Of a DNA stretch of 64,000 nt, positions 16,317 to 26,806 are shown piece by piece. The position numbers and the translations under genes are program-made. Within the stretch, counting starts at the first letter, position 1. Each line of letters starts with the position of its first letter. Origin of the DNA: Bosea sp. (in: a-proteobacteria) (GTDB lineage: Bacteria > Pseudomonadota > Alphaproteobacteria > Rhizobiales > Beijerinckiaceae). The notes beneath the pieces were generated by a model that had not been told where the DNA came from, did not search any database, and saw nothing but the letters and a program-made list of their open reading frames with translations. Location: positions 1,364,501 to 1,428,500 of the forward strand of contig NZ_JAMLIX010000001.1 of NCBI RefSeq assembly GCF_023953965.1, given 5' to 3'.

Positions 16317-17159
16317 ATGAGTTCTACCACTGATTTCCAGTCGGGTGGCGGCATCAAGGGGCCGCTGCAGCTCGTGGCTCTGTGCCTGCGGCGCGGCGAG
16401 CTGCTGCGCGAGATGACGAAGCGCGAGCTTCAGGCCGGGCACGCCGGGCACGGCCTCGGCGGCAAGTGGATCTATATCCACCCGCTGGTGGTGGTCGGGT
16501 CGTACCTGCTCATCCTCGGATTCGTGCTCGGCAGCCGGATCGCCGTTTCGGGCTCGTTCCCCGGCGACTATCCGAGCTACATCCTGGTGGGGCTCGTGCC
16601 CTGGCTGGTGACGCAGAGCGTGCTGATCCGCGGCGCGGGCGCGCTGCTCGGCCAGGCGGGGCTGGTGAAGCAGGTCGTCTTCCCGATCGAGATCATTCCG
16701 ACGGCGATCACCGTCTCGATCTTCCTGACGTTCCTGCCGGCCTTCTCGCTGGTGCTCGTCTACAAGCTTTTCCTGGGTGGCGGCATTCCGTCGACGATCA
16801 TTCTGCTGCCGTTCGTTCTCGTGATCCATTTCACGCTTGTGCTGGGCCTCGGCTTTCTTCTCGCGGCGATCACGGTGTTCATGCGCGACGTCAAGGAATT
16901 GGTGAACGTCTTCTGCGTGGTGGCGATGTATTTCACGCCGGCGATCTATCTGCCTGATTGGGTTCCGAAACTGCTTCGGCCGCTTATCTACATGAACCCG
17001 TTCAGCTATATCACCTGGATCTATCAGGACACCTTGTTCTTCGGCGAAATCCGGCATCCGTTCGCCTGGGGCGTCTCCACCGTCATGGCGATCGCCGCGA
17101 TCTATGGCGGGACGGCGATCTTCCGTCGCCTGAAGCCCTATTACGGGAACGTCCTGTGA
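16317..17159 (+). CDS. wzm: ABC transporter permease for polysaccharide export (Wzm-like)
   Basis: A 280-residue ABC-2 type membrane protein with six predicted hydrophobic segments. A cytoplasmic N-terminal stretch ([20 protein letters not shown]) is typical of Wzm/TagG permeases. With the ATPase encoded next it would move a lipid-linked polysaccharide across the inner membrane. Its stop overlaps the ATPase start (TGATG), showing translational coupling. No Wzx or Wzy genes are seen, which supports ABC-dependent export of the polymer made by this locus. Confidence 0.92.
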   Translation: MSSTTDFQSGGGIKGPLQLVALCLRRGELLREMTKRELQAGHAGHGLGGKWIYIHPLVVVGSYLLILGFVLGSRIAVSGSFPGDYPSYILVGLVPWLVTQSVLIRGAGALLGQAGLVKQVVFPIEIIPTAITVSIFLTFLPAFSLVLVYKLFLGGGIPSTIILLPFVLVIHFTLVLGLGFLLAAITVFMRDVKELVNVFCVVAMYFTPAIYLPDWVPKLLRPLIYMNPFSYITWIYQDTLFFGEIRHPFAWGVSTVMAIAAIYGGTAIFRRLKPYYGNVL

Positions 17160-18448
17160 TGGATATGTCCAACCGGCAGGAAACCGGGGATGCGATCGCC
17201 ATCCGCGTCAACAACGTGGCCAAGGCCTACAAGATCTACGACCGCAACAGCGACATGCTGAGGGAGATCTTCACGGGCAGGAAGCGGCATCGCGATCACT
17301 GGGCGCTGCGCGACGTATCGTTCGAGGTCCCGCGCGGGCAGGTCGTCGGCATCATCGGGCCGAACGGCTCGGGCAAGAGCACCTTGCTGCGGATCATCGC
17401 CGGCCTGCTCGATCCGACGGCGGGATCGGTCGAGGTCAACGGGCGGATTTCGGCCATCCTGGAACTCGGAACCGGCTTTCATCCGGATTTCACCGGACGG
17501 GAGAACATCGTCACCGGTGGGCTGTGCCTCGGCATGACGCGCGAGGAGATCGAGAACAAGATCCCCTGGATCATCGATTTCAGCGAGTTGCATGCCGTCA
17601 TCGACCAGCCGTTTCGGACCTATTCCAGCGGCATGCAGGCGCGGCTGACATTCGCGACCGCCATTTCCGTCGATCCGGAAATCTTCATCGTCGACGAGGC
17701 GCTGGCGGCCGGAGACGCCTATTTCGTCGCCAAATGCATGCGGCGGATCCGCGAGATCTGCACGGGCGGGGCGACCGTGCTCTTCGTTTCCCATTCCGAG
17801 GGGCTGATCGGCGAGCTCTGCGACAGCGCGATCTGGATCGAGAACGGCGAGGTCGTGATGAAGGGGGCGGCCGAGCCGCTCGGCAAGGCCTATATCCAGA
17901 GCGTCTGGGACCGGCAGGAGGCCGCCAATCTCCGCGAAACGAAAATCGCGTCGCGCAAGCTCGCCGAGACGGCGGAGACCGGAAAATACGAGCTCGGCGG
18001 CGGCGAGATCCGCATCACTTCCGTCGATGTCATCGATGCCGCCGGTGAGGTCAGCGGCCATGTCGAAGCGGGAGACGACCTGCGCATCCGCATTTCTTGG
18101 CAGGGGGCGACGACCGCCGAGAAGCTCTACTGCAGCCTGCGGATCGATGGACAGCGCCTTCAGGCCGTCACCGGCGTCGAGGGCTATGATATCGGCGCGT
18201 TCCTCGACGCCGACGGCTCGATCACCGAAACGGGATCGGTGATCTATACCATTTCAAAATGCGCGCTCGGACAGGGGATCTATTGGATAAGCGCCTCGCT
18301 ATGCAAGCATATGCTTCCAAAAGGCGAGGAGGCGATTCTCCATTATGTAGAAAAGGCCTGCCAATTTTCAGTGTCTAGGGATAGCCTTTGGTCTTTCAAT
18401 TATATTTATGATCCGGAGTATCACTGGGAAGTCAAAAATGCCGGCTGA
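17159..18448 (+). CDS. wzt: ABC transporter ATP-binding protein with C-terminal Wzt-like domain
   Basis: A 429-residue ATPase of the Wzt/TagH type. Walker A GPNGSGKS at 67-74, signature YSSGMQARL at 155-163, Walker B IFIVDEA at 175-181 and a following SHSEG switch histidine are all intact. Residues about 260-429 form the extra C-terminal domain that in Wzt proteins recognises the end of the O-polysaccharide, often its methylated or otherwise modified terminus. The last 200 bases (18240-18448) are much richer in A+T than the surroundings, with rare-looking codons such as ATA and TTT. An in-frame ATG at 17165 is an alternative start. Confidence 0.93.
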   Translation: MDMSNRQETGDAIAIRVNNVAKAYKIYDRNSDMLREIFTGRKRHRDHWALRDVSFEVPRGQVVGIIGPNGSGKSTLLRIIAGLLDPTAGSVEVNGRISAILELGTGFHPDFTGRENIVTGGLCLGMTREEIENKIPWIIDFSELHAVIDQPFRTYSSGMQARLTFATAISVDPEIFIVDEALAAGDAYFVAKCMRRIREICTGGATVLFVSHSEGLIGELCDSAIWIENGEVVMKGAAEPLGKAYIQSVWDRQEAANLRETKIASRKLAETAETGKYELGGGEIRITSVDVIDAAGEVSGHVEAGDDLRIRISWQGATTAEKLYCSLRIDGQRLQAVTGVEGYDIGAFLDADGSITETGSVIYTISKCALGQGIYWISASLCKHMLPKGEEAILHYVEKACQFSVSRDSLWSFNYIYDPEYHWEVKNAG

Positions 18449-19307
18449 CGCGTTCACCTGGAAAGACAAGCTGCAATCGTTCTTCGATGGCCGCGCCATC
18501 GAAGTGATGAGCAAGCCGTCACTCGACGATCTCTGCTATGTCTCCGGGCGTGATCCCCGGCTCTGGGGATCAGCTGCCCTCCGCGACGATCTCGGGCAAT
18601 CGATCGTCGAGCAGCTCGGCGCGGATGGGAGCGCGACCGTTCTGGAGGTGGGCTGCGCCGCGGGCTTCCTGGCGGCCCTGGTGGCGCCGCGCGTCGGTCG
18701 CTATGACGGCATCGATCTCGCGGCCGCGCCGCTGGAGGTCGCGCGCAAGCTGGAATTGCCCAATGCCGGTTTCCGCCAGGCGGATGGGGAAGCCCTGCCG
18801 TTTCCGGATGGCACTTTCGATGCCGCCTTCTGCTACGACGTGTTCACGAATTTCCCGACCTTCCAGGATGGCGAGCCGCTGATCGCGGCGATGCTTCGCG
18901 TCGTGAAGCCGGGCGGCCGCGTCATGATCGGGTCGATCCCGGACAGCGCCGAGAGCGCGCGTTTTCAGCGGCGGGTCACGGAGGTCGGCGCGGAGCTCGA
19001 AGCGAAGTTCGGGCCGCCCCCGGCGGCGCCTGCGACCGAAGAGCCTGCCGTGGAAGCGGTCGATGGCGGATGGCTCGCCAGGATCGGCCGGCTGTTCGGG
19101 CGCGGCAAGGCGAAGCCGCCCGCAGCGGCGCCGGCGCCAGTGCCGGTTCCGGCTGCGCCGCCGGAGATCATCTGCTACGAATTTGCCCGCGAGGATTTCA
19201 GGGAGCTCGGCCGGCGCCTCGGAGCCGAGACGGCCATCCGCGAAATTCATGCGCTGAACCCCTATCACGGCTTCCGATTCAACGCGGTTTTCACGCGGCC
19301 GCTCTGA
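18438..19307 (+). CDS. Class I SAM-dependent methyltransferase
   Basis: A 289-residue methyltransferase. Motif I is [14 protein letters not shown] at 68-81, the acidic end of strand 2 is DGIDLAAAP, and later motifs are DAAFCYDVF and [13 protein letters not shown] low-complexity Pro/Ala-rich stretch (about 193-242) containing the basic patch [12 protein letters not shown] interrupts the C-terminal part. The gene starts inside the wzt end (11-base overlap), which recalls systems in which a methyltransferase next to Wzt caps the chain end that the Wzt C-terminal domain then reads. Sugar target unknown. Confidence 0.85.
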   Translation: MPADAFTWKDKLQSFFDGRAIEVMSKPSLDDLCYVSGRDPRLWGSAALRDDLGQSIVEQLGADGSATVLEVGCAAGFLAALVAPRVGRYDGIDLAAAPLEVARKLELPNAGFRQADGEALPFPDGTFDAAFCYDVFTNFPTFQDGEPLIAAMLRVVKPGGRVMIGSIPDSAESARFQRRVTEVGAELEAKFGPPPAAPATEEPAVEAVDGGWLARIGRLFGRGKAKPPAAAPAPVPVPAAPPEIICYEFAREDFRELGRRLGAETAIREIHALNPYHGFRFNAVFTRPL

Positions 19308-21889
19308 TGAAGACCCTGGATTTCGGGATCTGCGACCATGAGGCGTGGGACGACCTCGTCCTGCGCTCCCCGGATGCCTGGCTCACCCATCGCGCGGATT
19401 GGGTGAAGATCGAAGCCCGCTTCTTCGCCAGCGCGAACCTGTCCTTCGCCGTCGAGGATCGCGGCAAGCTGGTCGCCTGCCTTCCGCTCTATCTGAGCGA
19501 TGCCGCGACCGGCACCGGCGGGGAAATCCTGGTCCATAGCGGCATTCATCGCCATGCCGGGCTCGTGCTGGCGCCGGACCTCGAGCCTGCGAGCCGCCGA
19601 CAGATCCAGACTTCTGCCCTGAAGCATGTCGAAGCGCTCGCCGCGCTTGCCGACGCCGATCGCATCCAGATGTCACAGAGCACGCTGGCGCCGGGATTCC
19701 GCGCGGCGCAGCGTGCCGAGCTGCCCTTCTGGGTCAGCGAGTTCGGCTATCAGCTCGGCGTTTCCTTCTCCGCGAACGGGATGTGGGCGATTCCGGGTCT
19801 GAGCACGGTCGCGGCGGACCAGCAGGTCGATCTGGCCGGCAGCGACGACGTCCTGTTCGAGCGCCTGGACCCCGCCTGCCGCCGCGCCATCCGCAAGGCG
19901 CAGCAGAACGATCTGACGTTTTCCTGCGGTTACGGCAGCGCCGAGCTCGACCGGTATTTCGCCTTGGCGCGCCGTTCGGCGGAGCGGACGCGCGAGCCCT
20001 TGCCCCCGCTGGACTACTACACGGAGGTTCTGACGGGGCTGGCGGAGATGCGTGGCGCGGGCATCGCCTTCGCGCATCATCGCGGCGAGCCGGTTGCGGG
20101 GCTGATATTCCTGGGCGATCGCGGCGCCGTCTCCTATCTCGCCGGTGTTTCGGAGCCCGCCGCCCTCCACATCAGACCCAACGACTTCCTGCACTGGTCC
20201 TTCATGCTGTGGGCCAGGGATCAGGGATGCGACGTCTATCGTCTCGGGCCGAGCTTCCCCGAGGTGCCCGCCGACTGGCCGATCTCACGGATCTCGCAGT
20301 TCAAGACGAAATTCGGCGGGCGTGCGGTTCCGATGGTGCAAGGCAGCCTCTACCGCAAGCCGCAAGCCTATGTCGCGACGCTGTCGGCGCGGCTCGATGA
20401 ATTGGCCGAGCTCAGCCGCAGCCGCGCGGGCGGGCCTGTCCGGGAGAGCGTGACGGCCGAGGCGCTGGTCCATCAGCTCTCGCTCGTCGGCCTCGATGCC
20501 GGCCAGATCGGCGCCACGAGCCGGATCGCGCTCTGCGAGCGTCCTTCGGCGGTTCAGGGGCCGGCGATCTCGCGTGCTCTGGCCGCCGGCAGGGCGGTCG
20601 TCGCGGTCCTGCCTTGCGCCTTGCCCGCCGCGATGGGTGTGACGGTCCGGCCGAAGGGAAGTCCGGCGCGGCTGACGGCAGCCTCGCCGGGAGCGGCCTG
20701 GGAGCATCTGCGCAGCTTCCATCCCGTCGTCGGCTTCGAAGGAGAGGGCCTCATCCCCCTCGTCACCGATGCGGACGGGACGATGATCTGGGCGTTCCGG
20801 CCGGATCAATCAGGCGGCGGGCTTTTTCTGATCGGGACCGATCTGGCCGCGGATCTCACCCTGATCCGCCAGGGCCGGCCGGAAGCGGCGAACAGCCGGC
20901 CGACGCAGGCGCAATGGGGCTTCGCCGGCGAGCGGCCGAATTACCTGTTCGAGCAGCAGATCGATGCCGATGCCCCGCATGAGCGGATGGCGGATTGGTG
21001 GCTCTGGGCGCTGCGGGACGCGCTGGCGCGCCATGCCGGCCTGTCGCCGCGGGACGTCCTGCCCGGCGGCGCCCCAGGGGCCATCGTCATCACCGGCGAC
21101 GACGATCAGGCTCCGCTTTCGGCCTATGCCATGCAGGCCGAGATGTTGGGCGATCTCCCGATCACCTATTTCCTGCATCCGCTGACCAAGCACGACCGAG
21201 CTTCGCTCGAGGCCGCGGGCCGTGGCCGGAAGGTGGAGTTCGGCCTGCATCCCGATGCGCTGGATGCGCCGGATCGGTATGGCGAGCTCTTCGACGAGCA
21301 GGCCGCCTGGTTCGAGAAACTGACCGGCGCGCCGGCGCGCAGCGTGAGGAACCACGGTTTCCTCAACGACGGCTATTGGGGCCACGCATCGTCCTGGATC
21401 AGGCACGGCGTGGCCGTGAGCTCGAACCTTCCCGGGCTGGATGGCCGGGTGATCAACGGCTCGCTCCTTCCGGGGCGCCTGCTGCTGAACGGCCAGCTGA
21501 CGGAGCACTGGAGCATCCTGACAGCGATCGGCGACGGCGTCGTCTTCGTTCACGGCTGGGACGATGCGCAGTCGGCGGATTGCGTGCGGCGGCTTGCCGA
21601 CAGGATCCGCAAGAGCGGGGTGCCGGGCGTGATCGTGCTCAACCTGCATCCCGAGAACGTCGCCAAGACCAAAGGGCTTCACGATGCCGCCCTGGAACTC
21701 GTCCGGGAGGGCTTCGTCGCCTGGACGCTGCAGGAATGCATCGACTGGTTCGCCGGCGGCAACGAGACATCCCAACCGGCGACGACACAACCCGGATCGG
21801 CCACGGGGGGGCCTCCCCCCGGAAGCAGGAAGGCCCTGGCGCGTTTGAAGTCCGGGATGCTGCGATTGCTGCGGAACGGCGGCCAATGA
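19307..21889 (+). CDS. FemAB-type acyltransferase fused to a polysaccharide deacetylase-like domain
   Basis: An 860-residue two-domain protein. Residues about 1-355 are a FemAB/GNAT-type acyltransferase ([18 protein letters not shown] near 188-205; the GNAT-like [19 protein letters not shown] near 264-282). Residues about 380-580 resemble nothing I can name. Residues about 590-830 look like a NodB/polysaccharide deacetylase-type barrel: ITGDDDQ at 595-601, FGLHPDAL at 645-652, RNHGF at 681-685 and IVLNLHPEN near the end. The Pro/Gly-rich tail ends in a basic helix. Together this suggests acylation and deacylation chemistry on the same glycan, but neither reaction is proven. Its ATG overlaps the preceding stop (TGATG). 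The start is well fixed because the frame upstream lies inside the methyltransferase. Confidence 0.8.
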   Translation: MKTLDFGICDHEAWDDLVLRSPDAWLTHRADWVKIEARFFASANLSFAVEDRGKLVACLPLYLSDAATGTGGEILVHSGIHRHAGLVLAPDLEPASRRQIQTSALKHVEALAALADADRIQMSQSTLAPGFRAAQRAELPFWVSEFGYQLGVSFSANGMWAIPGLSTVAADQQVDLAGSDDVLFERLDPACRRAIRKAQQNDLTFSCGYGSAELDRYFALARRSAERTREPLPPLDYYTEVLTGLAEMRGAGIAFAHHRGEPVAGLIFLGDRGAVSYLAGVSEPAALHIRPNDFLHWSFMLWARDQGCDVYRLGPSFPEVPADWPISRISQFKTKFGGRAVPMVQGSLYRKPQAYVATLSARLDELAELSRSRAGGPVRESVTAEALVHQLSLVGLDAGQIGATSRIALCERPSAVQGPAISRALAAGRAVVAVLPCALPAAMGVTVRPKGSPARLTAASPGAAWEHLRSFHPVVGFEGEGLIPLVTDADGTMIWAFRPDQSGGGLFLIGTDLAADLTLIRQGRPEAANSRPTQAQWGFAGERPNYLFEQQIDADAPHERMADWWLWALRDALARHAGLSPRDVLPGGAPGAIVITGDDDQAPLSAYAMQAEMLGDLPITYFLHPLTKHDRASLEAAGRGRKVEFGLHPDALDAPDRYGELFDEQAAWFEKLTGAPARSVRNHGFLNDGYWGHASSWIRHGVAVSSNLPGLDGRVINGSLLPGRLLLNGQLTEHWSILTAIGDGVVFVHGWDDAQSADCVRRLADRIRKSGVPGVIVLNLHPENVAKTKGLHDAALELVREGFVAWTLQECIDWFAGGNETSQPATTQPGSATGGPPPGSRKALARLKSGMLRLLRNGGQ

Positions 21890-21944
21890 AGCCGTGTCGC
21901 CCTGGCGACAGACGCGTTCGCCTCTCATTTCAGGAATACATGCT

Positions 21945-22844
21945 TTGAAAACCGCGCATCTGAAAGCGCTCGAAGCGAACTCGATCGAGATTCTGCGGGA
22001 AGTCGTCGCCGAATTCAGCAATATCGTGATGCTGTATTCCATCGGCAAGGATTCGTCGGTGCTGCTTCACCTGGCGCTGAAGGCCTTCCGCCCGGGCCCG
22101 CTGCCGTTCAAGCTGCTGCATGTCGATACGGGGTGGAAATTCAGGGAGATGATCACCTTCCGGGACATGGTGGCCAAGCGCCACGGTCTCGACCTCATCG
22201 TCCATATCAATCCCGAGGGGCTTCGCCGGGGCATCGGCCCGATCGCGTCCGGCTCCGCCGTGCATACCCAGGTGATGAAGACCGAGGCGCTGAAGCAGGC
22301 TCTCGATCATCATGGTTTCGACGCGGCCTTCGGCGGCGCACGTCGCGACGAGGAGAAAAGCCGCGCCAAGGAGAGAGTGCTCTCCTTCCGTTCGGCCGGG
22401 CACATCTGGGATCCGCGCAATCAGCGCCCCGAGCTCTGGAACCTGTACAATACGCGGATCCGGCCGGGCGAGAGCGTACGGGCCTTTCCGCTGTCCGATT
22501 GGACCGAGCTCGACATCTGGACCTACATCAAGGCCGAAGCGATTCCGGTCGTGCCGCTCTACTTCGCCAAGCCCCGTCCCGTCGTGCGGCGCTCCGGCAC
22601 CTGGATCATGGTGGATGACGAGCGGCTGCCGCTGGAGGCGGGCGAGACGCCCGAGATGCGCCTGGTGCGGTTTCGGACCCTGGGTTGCTACCCTCTCAGC
22701 GGGGCGATCGACAGCAGCGCCGCCGATCTCGATGCGATCATCGCGGAAATGAAGGCGGCCTCGACCTCCGAGCGGCAGGGGCGGCTCATCGACAACGACG
22801 AAGCGGCGTCGATGGAGAAAAAGAAGCGCGAGGGCTATTTCTGA
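21945..22844 (+). CDS. cysD: Sulfate adenylyltransferase subunit 2 (CysD/NodP)
   Basis: Small catalytic subunit of ATP sulfurylase, which makes adenosine 5'-phosphosulfate (APS) together with the GTPase CysN. The 299-residue protein has the PP-loop SIGKDSS at 32-38, [15 protein letters not shown], and the usual C-terminus ending [12 protein letters not shown] at 21945 preceded by AGGAA gives the standard CysD length; an ATG five bases earlier is out of frame and meets a stop after one further codon, so a one-base difference in the T run may hide an ATG start. Its stop overlaps the next start. Being in a polysaccharide locus next to a sulfotransferase, it likely serves PAPS supply for glycan sulfation, as NodPQ does. 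Confidence 0.93.
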   Translation: MKTAHLKALEANSIEILREVVAEFSNIVMLYSIGKDSSVLLHLALKAFRPGPLPFKLLHVDTGWKFREMITFRDMVAKRHGLDLIVHINPEGLRRGIGPIASGSAVHTQVMKTEALKQALDHHGFDAAFGGARRDEEKSRAKERVLSFRSAGHIWDPRNQRPELWNLYNTRIRPGESVRAFPLSDWTELDIWTYIKAEAIPVVPLYFAKPRPVVRRSGTWIMVDDERLPLEAGETPEMRLVRFRTLGCYPLSGAIDSSAADLDAIIAEMKAASTSERQGRLIDNDEAASMEKKKREGYF

Positions 22845-24712
22845 TGCGCACGGGCGATCCCTCACTGCTGCGCTTCCTCACCTGCGGATCGGTCGACGAC
22901 GGCAAGTCGACGCTGATCGGCCGGCTCCTGCTGGAGGCGGGCCAGATCTTCGACGACCAGCTCGCCGCCGTGGAGCGCGATTCGCGGCGCCACGGCACGA
23001 CCGGCGCCGATACCGACCTCGCCTTGCTCGTCGATGGTCTCGAGGCGGAACGCGAGCAGGGCATCACGATCGATGTCGCCTACCGTTACTTCGCAACCTC
23101 CAGACGCAGCTTCATCGTCGCGGATACGCCCGGACACGAGCAATATACCCGCAACATGGCGACCGGGGCGTCCGGCTCGGATCTGGCGATCCTGCTCGTC
23201 GATGCGCGCAAGGGCCTCCTGGTCCAGACCTGCCGCCACGCCACGATCTGCTCCCTGCTCGGCATCCGGCACTATGTGCTGGCGGTCAACAAGATCGACC
23301 TGGTGGGCTTCGACGAAGCGGTGTTCCGCAAGATCGTCGGCGATTTCGAGGGGCTTTCGGGCAGGCTCGGGCTCGGCAGCGTCACCGCGATCCCGATCTC
23401 CGCCCGCTATGGCGACAATATCGCCGCGCCGTCGGCCTCGCTGCCCTGGTATGACGGGCCGCCCCTGCTCAGCTATCTGGAAAGCGTTTCCGTCACGGCC
23501 GATCCCGGCGAAAGGCCGTTCCGCTTTCCGGTGCAGTGGGTCAATCGTCCCGACGCGAATTTCCGCGGCTATGCGGGGACCGTCAGCTCCGGCCGGGTCG
23601 GCGTCGGCGATGCGGTGATCTCGGCCATATCGGGCGTCACGACGCAGGTGGAACGGATTCTCGGCCCGGATGCGGACCAGGACGAGGCAAGCGCGGGCGA
23701 GGCGGTCACGCTCGTCCTCAGTGATGAGATCGACCTGTCCCGGGGAGACGTGCTGGCGACGGCCGCGAATCGCCCCGTCGTCGCCAACCAGTTCACAGCC
23801 GATCTGATCTGGATGTCGAGCGAGCCGCTTCTGCCGGGCCGCGGCTACCTGATGCGGATCGGCCCGCGCTGGGTGCCGGCATCGGTGACGCTGCTGAAAC
23901 ACAAGCTGAATGTCGATACGCAGGAGGAGCTCGCCGCCACCACGCTGCAGCTGAACGAAATCGGCGTGGCCAATCTCTCGCTCGCGAGCCCGGCCGCCTT
24001 CGACCCCTACGCGGACAATCGCCGTGGCGGCGCCTTCATCCTGGTCGACCGCTTCAGCAACGAACTGGTCGGCGCGGGCATGATTCGCCATCCCTTGCGG
24101 CGCGCGCTCAACATCGTGCCGGAACATACGCTGGTGGAGAAGCAGGCGCGGGCCGCGCTGAAGCAGCAGCAGCCTTGCTGCGTCTGGTTCACCGGGTTGT
24201 CCGGATCCGGCAAGTCCACGCTCGCGAAGGGGCTCGAGAAGCGGTTGCACGAGCTCGGGCGGCACACGATGCTGCTCGACGGCGACAATCTGCGCCTGGG
24301 GCTGAACGGCGATCTCGGCTTCACGAGCGCGGACAGGGTGGAGAACATCCGGCGCGCCGGCGAGGTGGCCAAGCTCATGACCGAGGCCGGCCTGATCGTG
24401 CTGTGCTCGTTCATCTCGCCCTTCCAGGCCGAGCGGGACATGGTGCGCGGGCTGTTCAAGCCGGAGGAATTCATCGAGGTCTTCGTCGACACGCCGCTCG
24501 AGGAGTGCCGGAGACGCGACGTAAAAGGCCTCTACGCGCGCGCGCTTCGCGGGGAAATCCCCAATTTCACCGGTGTGTCCAGCCCCTATGAGGCGCCGCA
24601 GACACCCGATGCCCGGATCGACGGCTCGACGCCGGCCGGTGTGACGCCGGCCGATCTGGAGCGCCGTCTCGACGCCGTCCTCGCCCCGCTGGTCGTGAGG
24701 CTCGGGGCGTGA
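22844..24712 (+). CDS. cysNC: Bifunctional sulfate adenylyltransferase subunit 1 / adenylylsulfate kinase (CysNC/NodQ)
   Basis: A 622-residue fusion. The N-terminal part is the CysN GTPase of ATP sulfurylase (GSVDDGKST at 15-23, DTPGHEQYTRNM, NKID), with beta-barrel domains following. The C-terminal part from about residue 445 is APS kinase (P-loop FTGLSGSGKST near 450-460, LDGDNLRLGLN, GLYARALRGEI). With CysD it converts sulfate through APS to PAPS. The start ATG overlaps the cysD stop (TGATG), and its own stop overlaps the next GTG start (GTGA). The fused form is typical of sulfation of lipochitooligosaccharides or polysaccharides as well as of cysteine synthesis; no APS/PAPS reductase gene is nearby. 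Confidence 0.95.
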   Translation: MRTGDPSLLRFLTCGSVDDGKSTLIGRLLLEAGQIFDDQLAAVERDSRRHGTTGADTDLALLVDGLEAEREQGITIDVAYRYFATSRRSFIVADTPGHEQYTRNMATGASGSDLAILLVDARKGLLVQTCRHATICSLLGIRHYVLAVNKIDLVGFDEAVFRKIVGDFEGLSGRLGLGSVTAIPISARYGDNIAAPSASLPWYDGPPLLSYLESVSVTADPGERPFRFPVQWVNRPDANFRGYAGTVSSGRVGVGDAVISAISGVTTQVERILGPDADQDEASAGEAVTLVLSDEIDLSRGDVLATAANRPVVANQFTADLIWMSSEPLLPGRGYLMRIGPRWVPASVTLLKHKLNVDTQEELAATTLQLNEIGVANLSLASPAAFDPYADNRRGGAFILVDRFSNELVGAGMIRHPLRRALNIVPEHTLVEKQARAALKQQQPCCVWFTGLSGSGKSTLAKGLEKRLHELGRHTMLLDGDNLRLGLNGDLGFTSADRVENIRRAGEVAKLMTEAGLIVLCSFISPFQAERDMVRGLFKPEEFIEVFVDTPLEECRRRDVKGLYARALRGEIPNFTGVSSPYEAPQTPDARIDGSTPAGVTPADLERRLDAVLAPLVVRLGA

Positions 24713-25788
24713 TCGAGGTCTGCCTCAGCACGCAGAACGCTGGCTTGGATGCGGCTGCCTATCAGGCCCTTCTGGCCAGCGATCCCGGCAACCTGATCTA
24801 CGGCACGCCGGAGTTCCTGTCCTTTCTGCGAAGGGCCACCGGTGCCGAGACGCGGATCCTGCTGGCGCGGCGGGAGGGGGAGCTCGTCGGTGCGCTCGCC
24901 TTCGCGATCTCCACGGCCGCCGATCTCGGCCCGGTCGTCAACAGCCTGCCGTGGTGGGGATCGCACGGATCCGTCCTGCTCGATCGGACGAGCCCTGATG
25001 CGGATGCCGTTCGGGCGGCTCTCGCGCGTGCTTTCGCCGACGCGGCCGAAGAGATCGGAGCGCTGTCCTCGACCCTCATCCTGCTGCCCGCGGAGAACGA
25101 TTCGCGCCCGGTCTACGAACGCGCGTACCGGCCGGACATCACCGAAGGCCGCATCGGCCAGATGACGACATTGCCGCAGGACGGGGCGGATCTGGACGAG
25201 AGGCTGCTCGCGCTGTTTGGCCAGAAGACACGCAACCTCGTGCGCAAGAGCCTGAAGCAGGGCTTCGTCGAACGCTCGACCGACGCGGAATGGGCCTGGG
25301 ATTTTCTGGCTGAGACGCATGCGCAGAACATCGCGGCCCTGGGCGGCCGGTCCAAGCCGAGGAGCCATTTCACGGCGTTGCGCGAAGCCATCCCCCCGGC
25401 CATGCGCCGGCTCGCCGTGGCGATGGATGGGGAGCGCCCGGTGGCGGCCATGCTGACGCTCAGCTTCAACGGCACGGTGGAGTATCTGACGCCGGCCATC
25501 CGGGTCGAGGACCGGCCGCGGCAGCCGCTCTCCTTCCTGATCCTGAACGGGATGCGCGAGGCGGTCCGGCGTGGCGAGCGGGTCTGGAACTGGGGTGGGA
25601 CCGGCCTGACGCAGACCTCGCTGCATCACTTCAAGGCCGGTTTCGGCGCGGACGACCGACCTTACACCTATCTCATCCGCGCATCCGCCAGGGGCCTCGC
25701 CCTGTTCAGGCAGCGCAAGCGCGAGCTGGGCGACCTGTTTCCGTTCTTCTACGCCTATCCTTACGGTCTGCTCGATGATCCCGCATAG
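24709..25788 (+). CDS. FemAB/GNAT-type acyltransferase
   Basis: A 359-residue protein with the two-lobed FemAB/GNAT pattern: the first lobe carries TRILLARREGELVGALAFAI, the central linker KTRNLVRKSLKQGF matches the RRxIRKA-type segment of the family, and the second lobe has RLAVAMDGERPVAAMLTLSF and a final WNWGGTG...LHHFKAGFG. Proteins of this kind in exopolysaccharide loci are thought to acylate sugar amino groups, sometimes with amino acids. The GTG start overlaps the cysNC stop by four bases, and it overlaps the following aminotransferase by 14 bases. It resembles the N-terminal domain of the fusion protein at 19307 only in general architecture. Acyl donor unknown. Confidence 0.78.
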   Translation: MIEVCLSTQNAGLDAAAYQALLASDPGNLIYGTPEFLSFLRRATGAETRILLARREGELVGALAFAISTAADLGPVVNSLPWWGSHGSVLLDRTSPDADAVRAALARAFADAAEEIGALSSTLILLPAENDSRPVYERAYRPDITEGRIGQMTTLPQDGADLDERLLALFGQKTRNLVRKSLKQGFVERSTDAEWAWDFLAETHAQNIAALGGRSKPRSHFTALREAIPPAMRRLAVAMDGERPVAAMLTLSFNGTVEYLTPAIRVEDRPRQPLSFLILNGMREAVRRGERVWNWGGTGLTQTSLHHFKAGFGADDRPYTYLIRASARGLALFRQRKRELGDLFPFFYAYPYGLLDDPA

Positions 25789-26806
25789 CAGGCCGACGCT
25801 GACGGGCCGCGACGCGCGGGCCCTGGAACAGCTCATCGACAGCGGCATGCTCGCCGAAGGCGCGGCGGCGGCCATGCTGGAGCAGGAGCTTGCGAGGCTT
25901 TGTGGCTTCGCGGATGCCGTCGTCGTCGGCTCCGGCTGTCAGGCGCTGATGCTGGCTTTACGCCTGCGAGGCGTGACGGCCGGTTCCCGCGTCGCCCTCC
26001 CGACCTATGTCTGTCCCGAAGTCCTCGGTGTTGCGGAGGCGCTGGGGGCCGAGCCAGTTCTGGCGGATTGCGACGAGACCTATGGAATAGACCCCGGCGA
26101 CATCGCCCTGGCGCAGGGAGCAGGCGCACCTGTCGTCGTGCTGCCATGGCTGTTCGGCCATCGGCTCGACATGCATCGCTATGCGAGCCCTTCGACAATC
26201 ATCGTCGACTGGGCGCAGTATTTTCCCGCCACGCTGGTGCCTCGCGATGAAGGCGTCGATCTGGCGATCATGTCCTTCGAGGCGACCAAAATGCTGGCGG
26301 GCGGAGAAGGCGGCGCCATCCTGTGCCGATCCGCGGCCGAGGCCGATGCGATCCGCGCGATGAAGCGCGTGACGGGCTCTCGCTACAAGCTCAATCTCTA
26401 CCCGATGTCCGACCTTCAGGCGGCGCTGGTCCTGTCGCAGCTGAGGCAGGTTCCGGAGTTTTTGGAAAGGCGACGGCAACTGGCTGATGACTATGACCGG
26501 GCCCTGTCGGGGCTCGACGGGATCGGAATCCCGAAGCGCGACCCGGCGGTCGCCCCGTTCCGTTATGTGGTCCGCCTGAGGCGAGATGCCGGCCGCCTGG
26601 ACGCGGTGATCGCCGAATTTGCGCGTCGCGGCATTGCCGTCAGGCGTCCCGTCGCCGTCATGCTGCACCAGATCCGGCAGGCCGGGCGGGCCTTTCCCGC
26701 TGCGCAGCGCCTATTCGACGAAAGCCTGTCGCTGCCGCTATATCCCGCGCTCGACGATGACGACGCGGTGGCGGTCATGCAGGCGGCAACCGAGATCCTG
26801 GCCTGA
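25775..26806 (+). CDS. DegT/DnrJ/EryC1 aminotransferase family protein (divergent)
   Basis: A 343-residue PLP enzyme of the DegT family, somewhat shorter and more divergent than usual. The PLP lysine is Lys172 in SFEATKMLAGGEGG (the family form is SFHPxK-xxTGEGG) and the ring-stacking region reads IIVDWAQYF with the expected aspartate. GSGCQALMLAL matches the substrate-loop region. DegT enzymes transaminate ketosugar nucleotides; here the product might be the amine acylated by the adjoining FemAB protein. It overlaps the FemAB gene by 14 bases and the sulfotransferase by one base. The divergence leaves open a non-sugar or dehydratase function. Confidence 0.8.
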   Translation: MIPHSRPTLTGRDARALEQLIDSGMLAEGAAAAMLEQELARLCGFADAVVVGSGCQALMLALRLRGVTAGSRVALPTYVCPEVLGVAEALGAEPVLADCDETYGIDPGDIALAQGAGAPVVVLPWLFGHRLDMHRYASPSTIIVDWAQYFPATLVPRDEGVDLAIMSFEATKMLAGGEGGAILCRSAAEADAIRAMKRVTGSRYKLNLYPMSDLQAALVLSQLRQVPEFLERRRQLADDYDRALSGLDGIGIPKRDPAVAPFRYVVRLRRDAGRLDAVIAEFARRGIAVRRPVAVMLHQIRQAGRAFPAAQRLFDESLSLPLYPALDDDDAVAVMQAATEILA

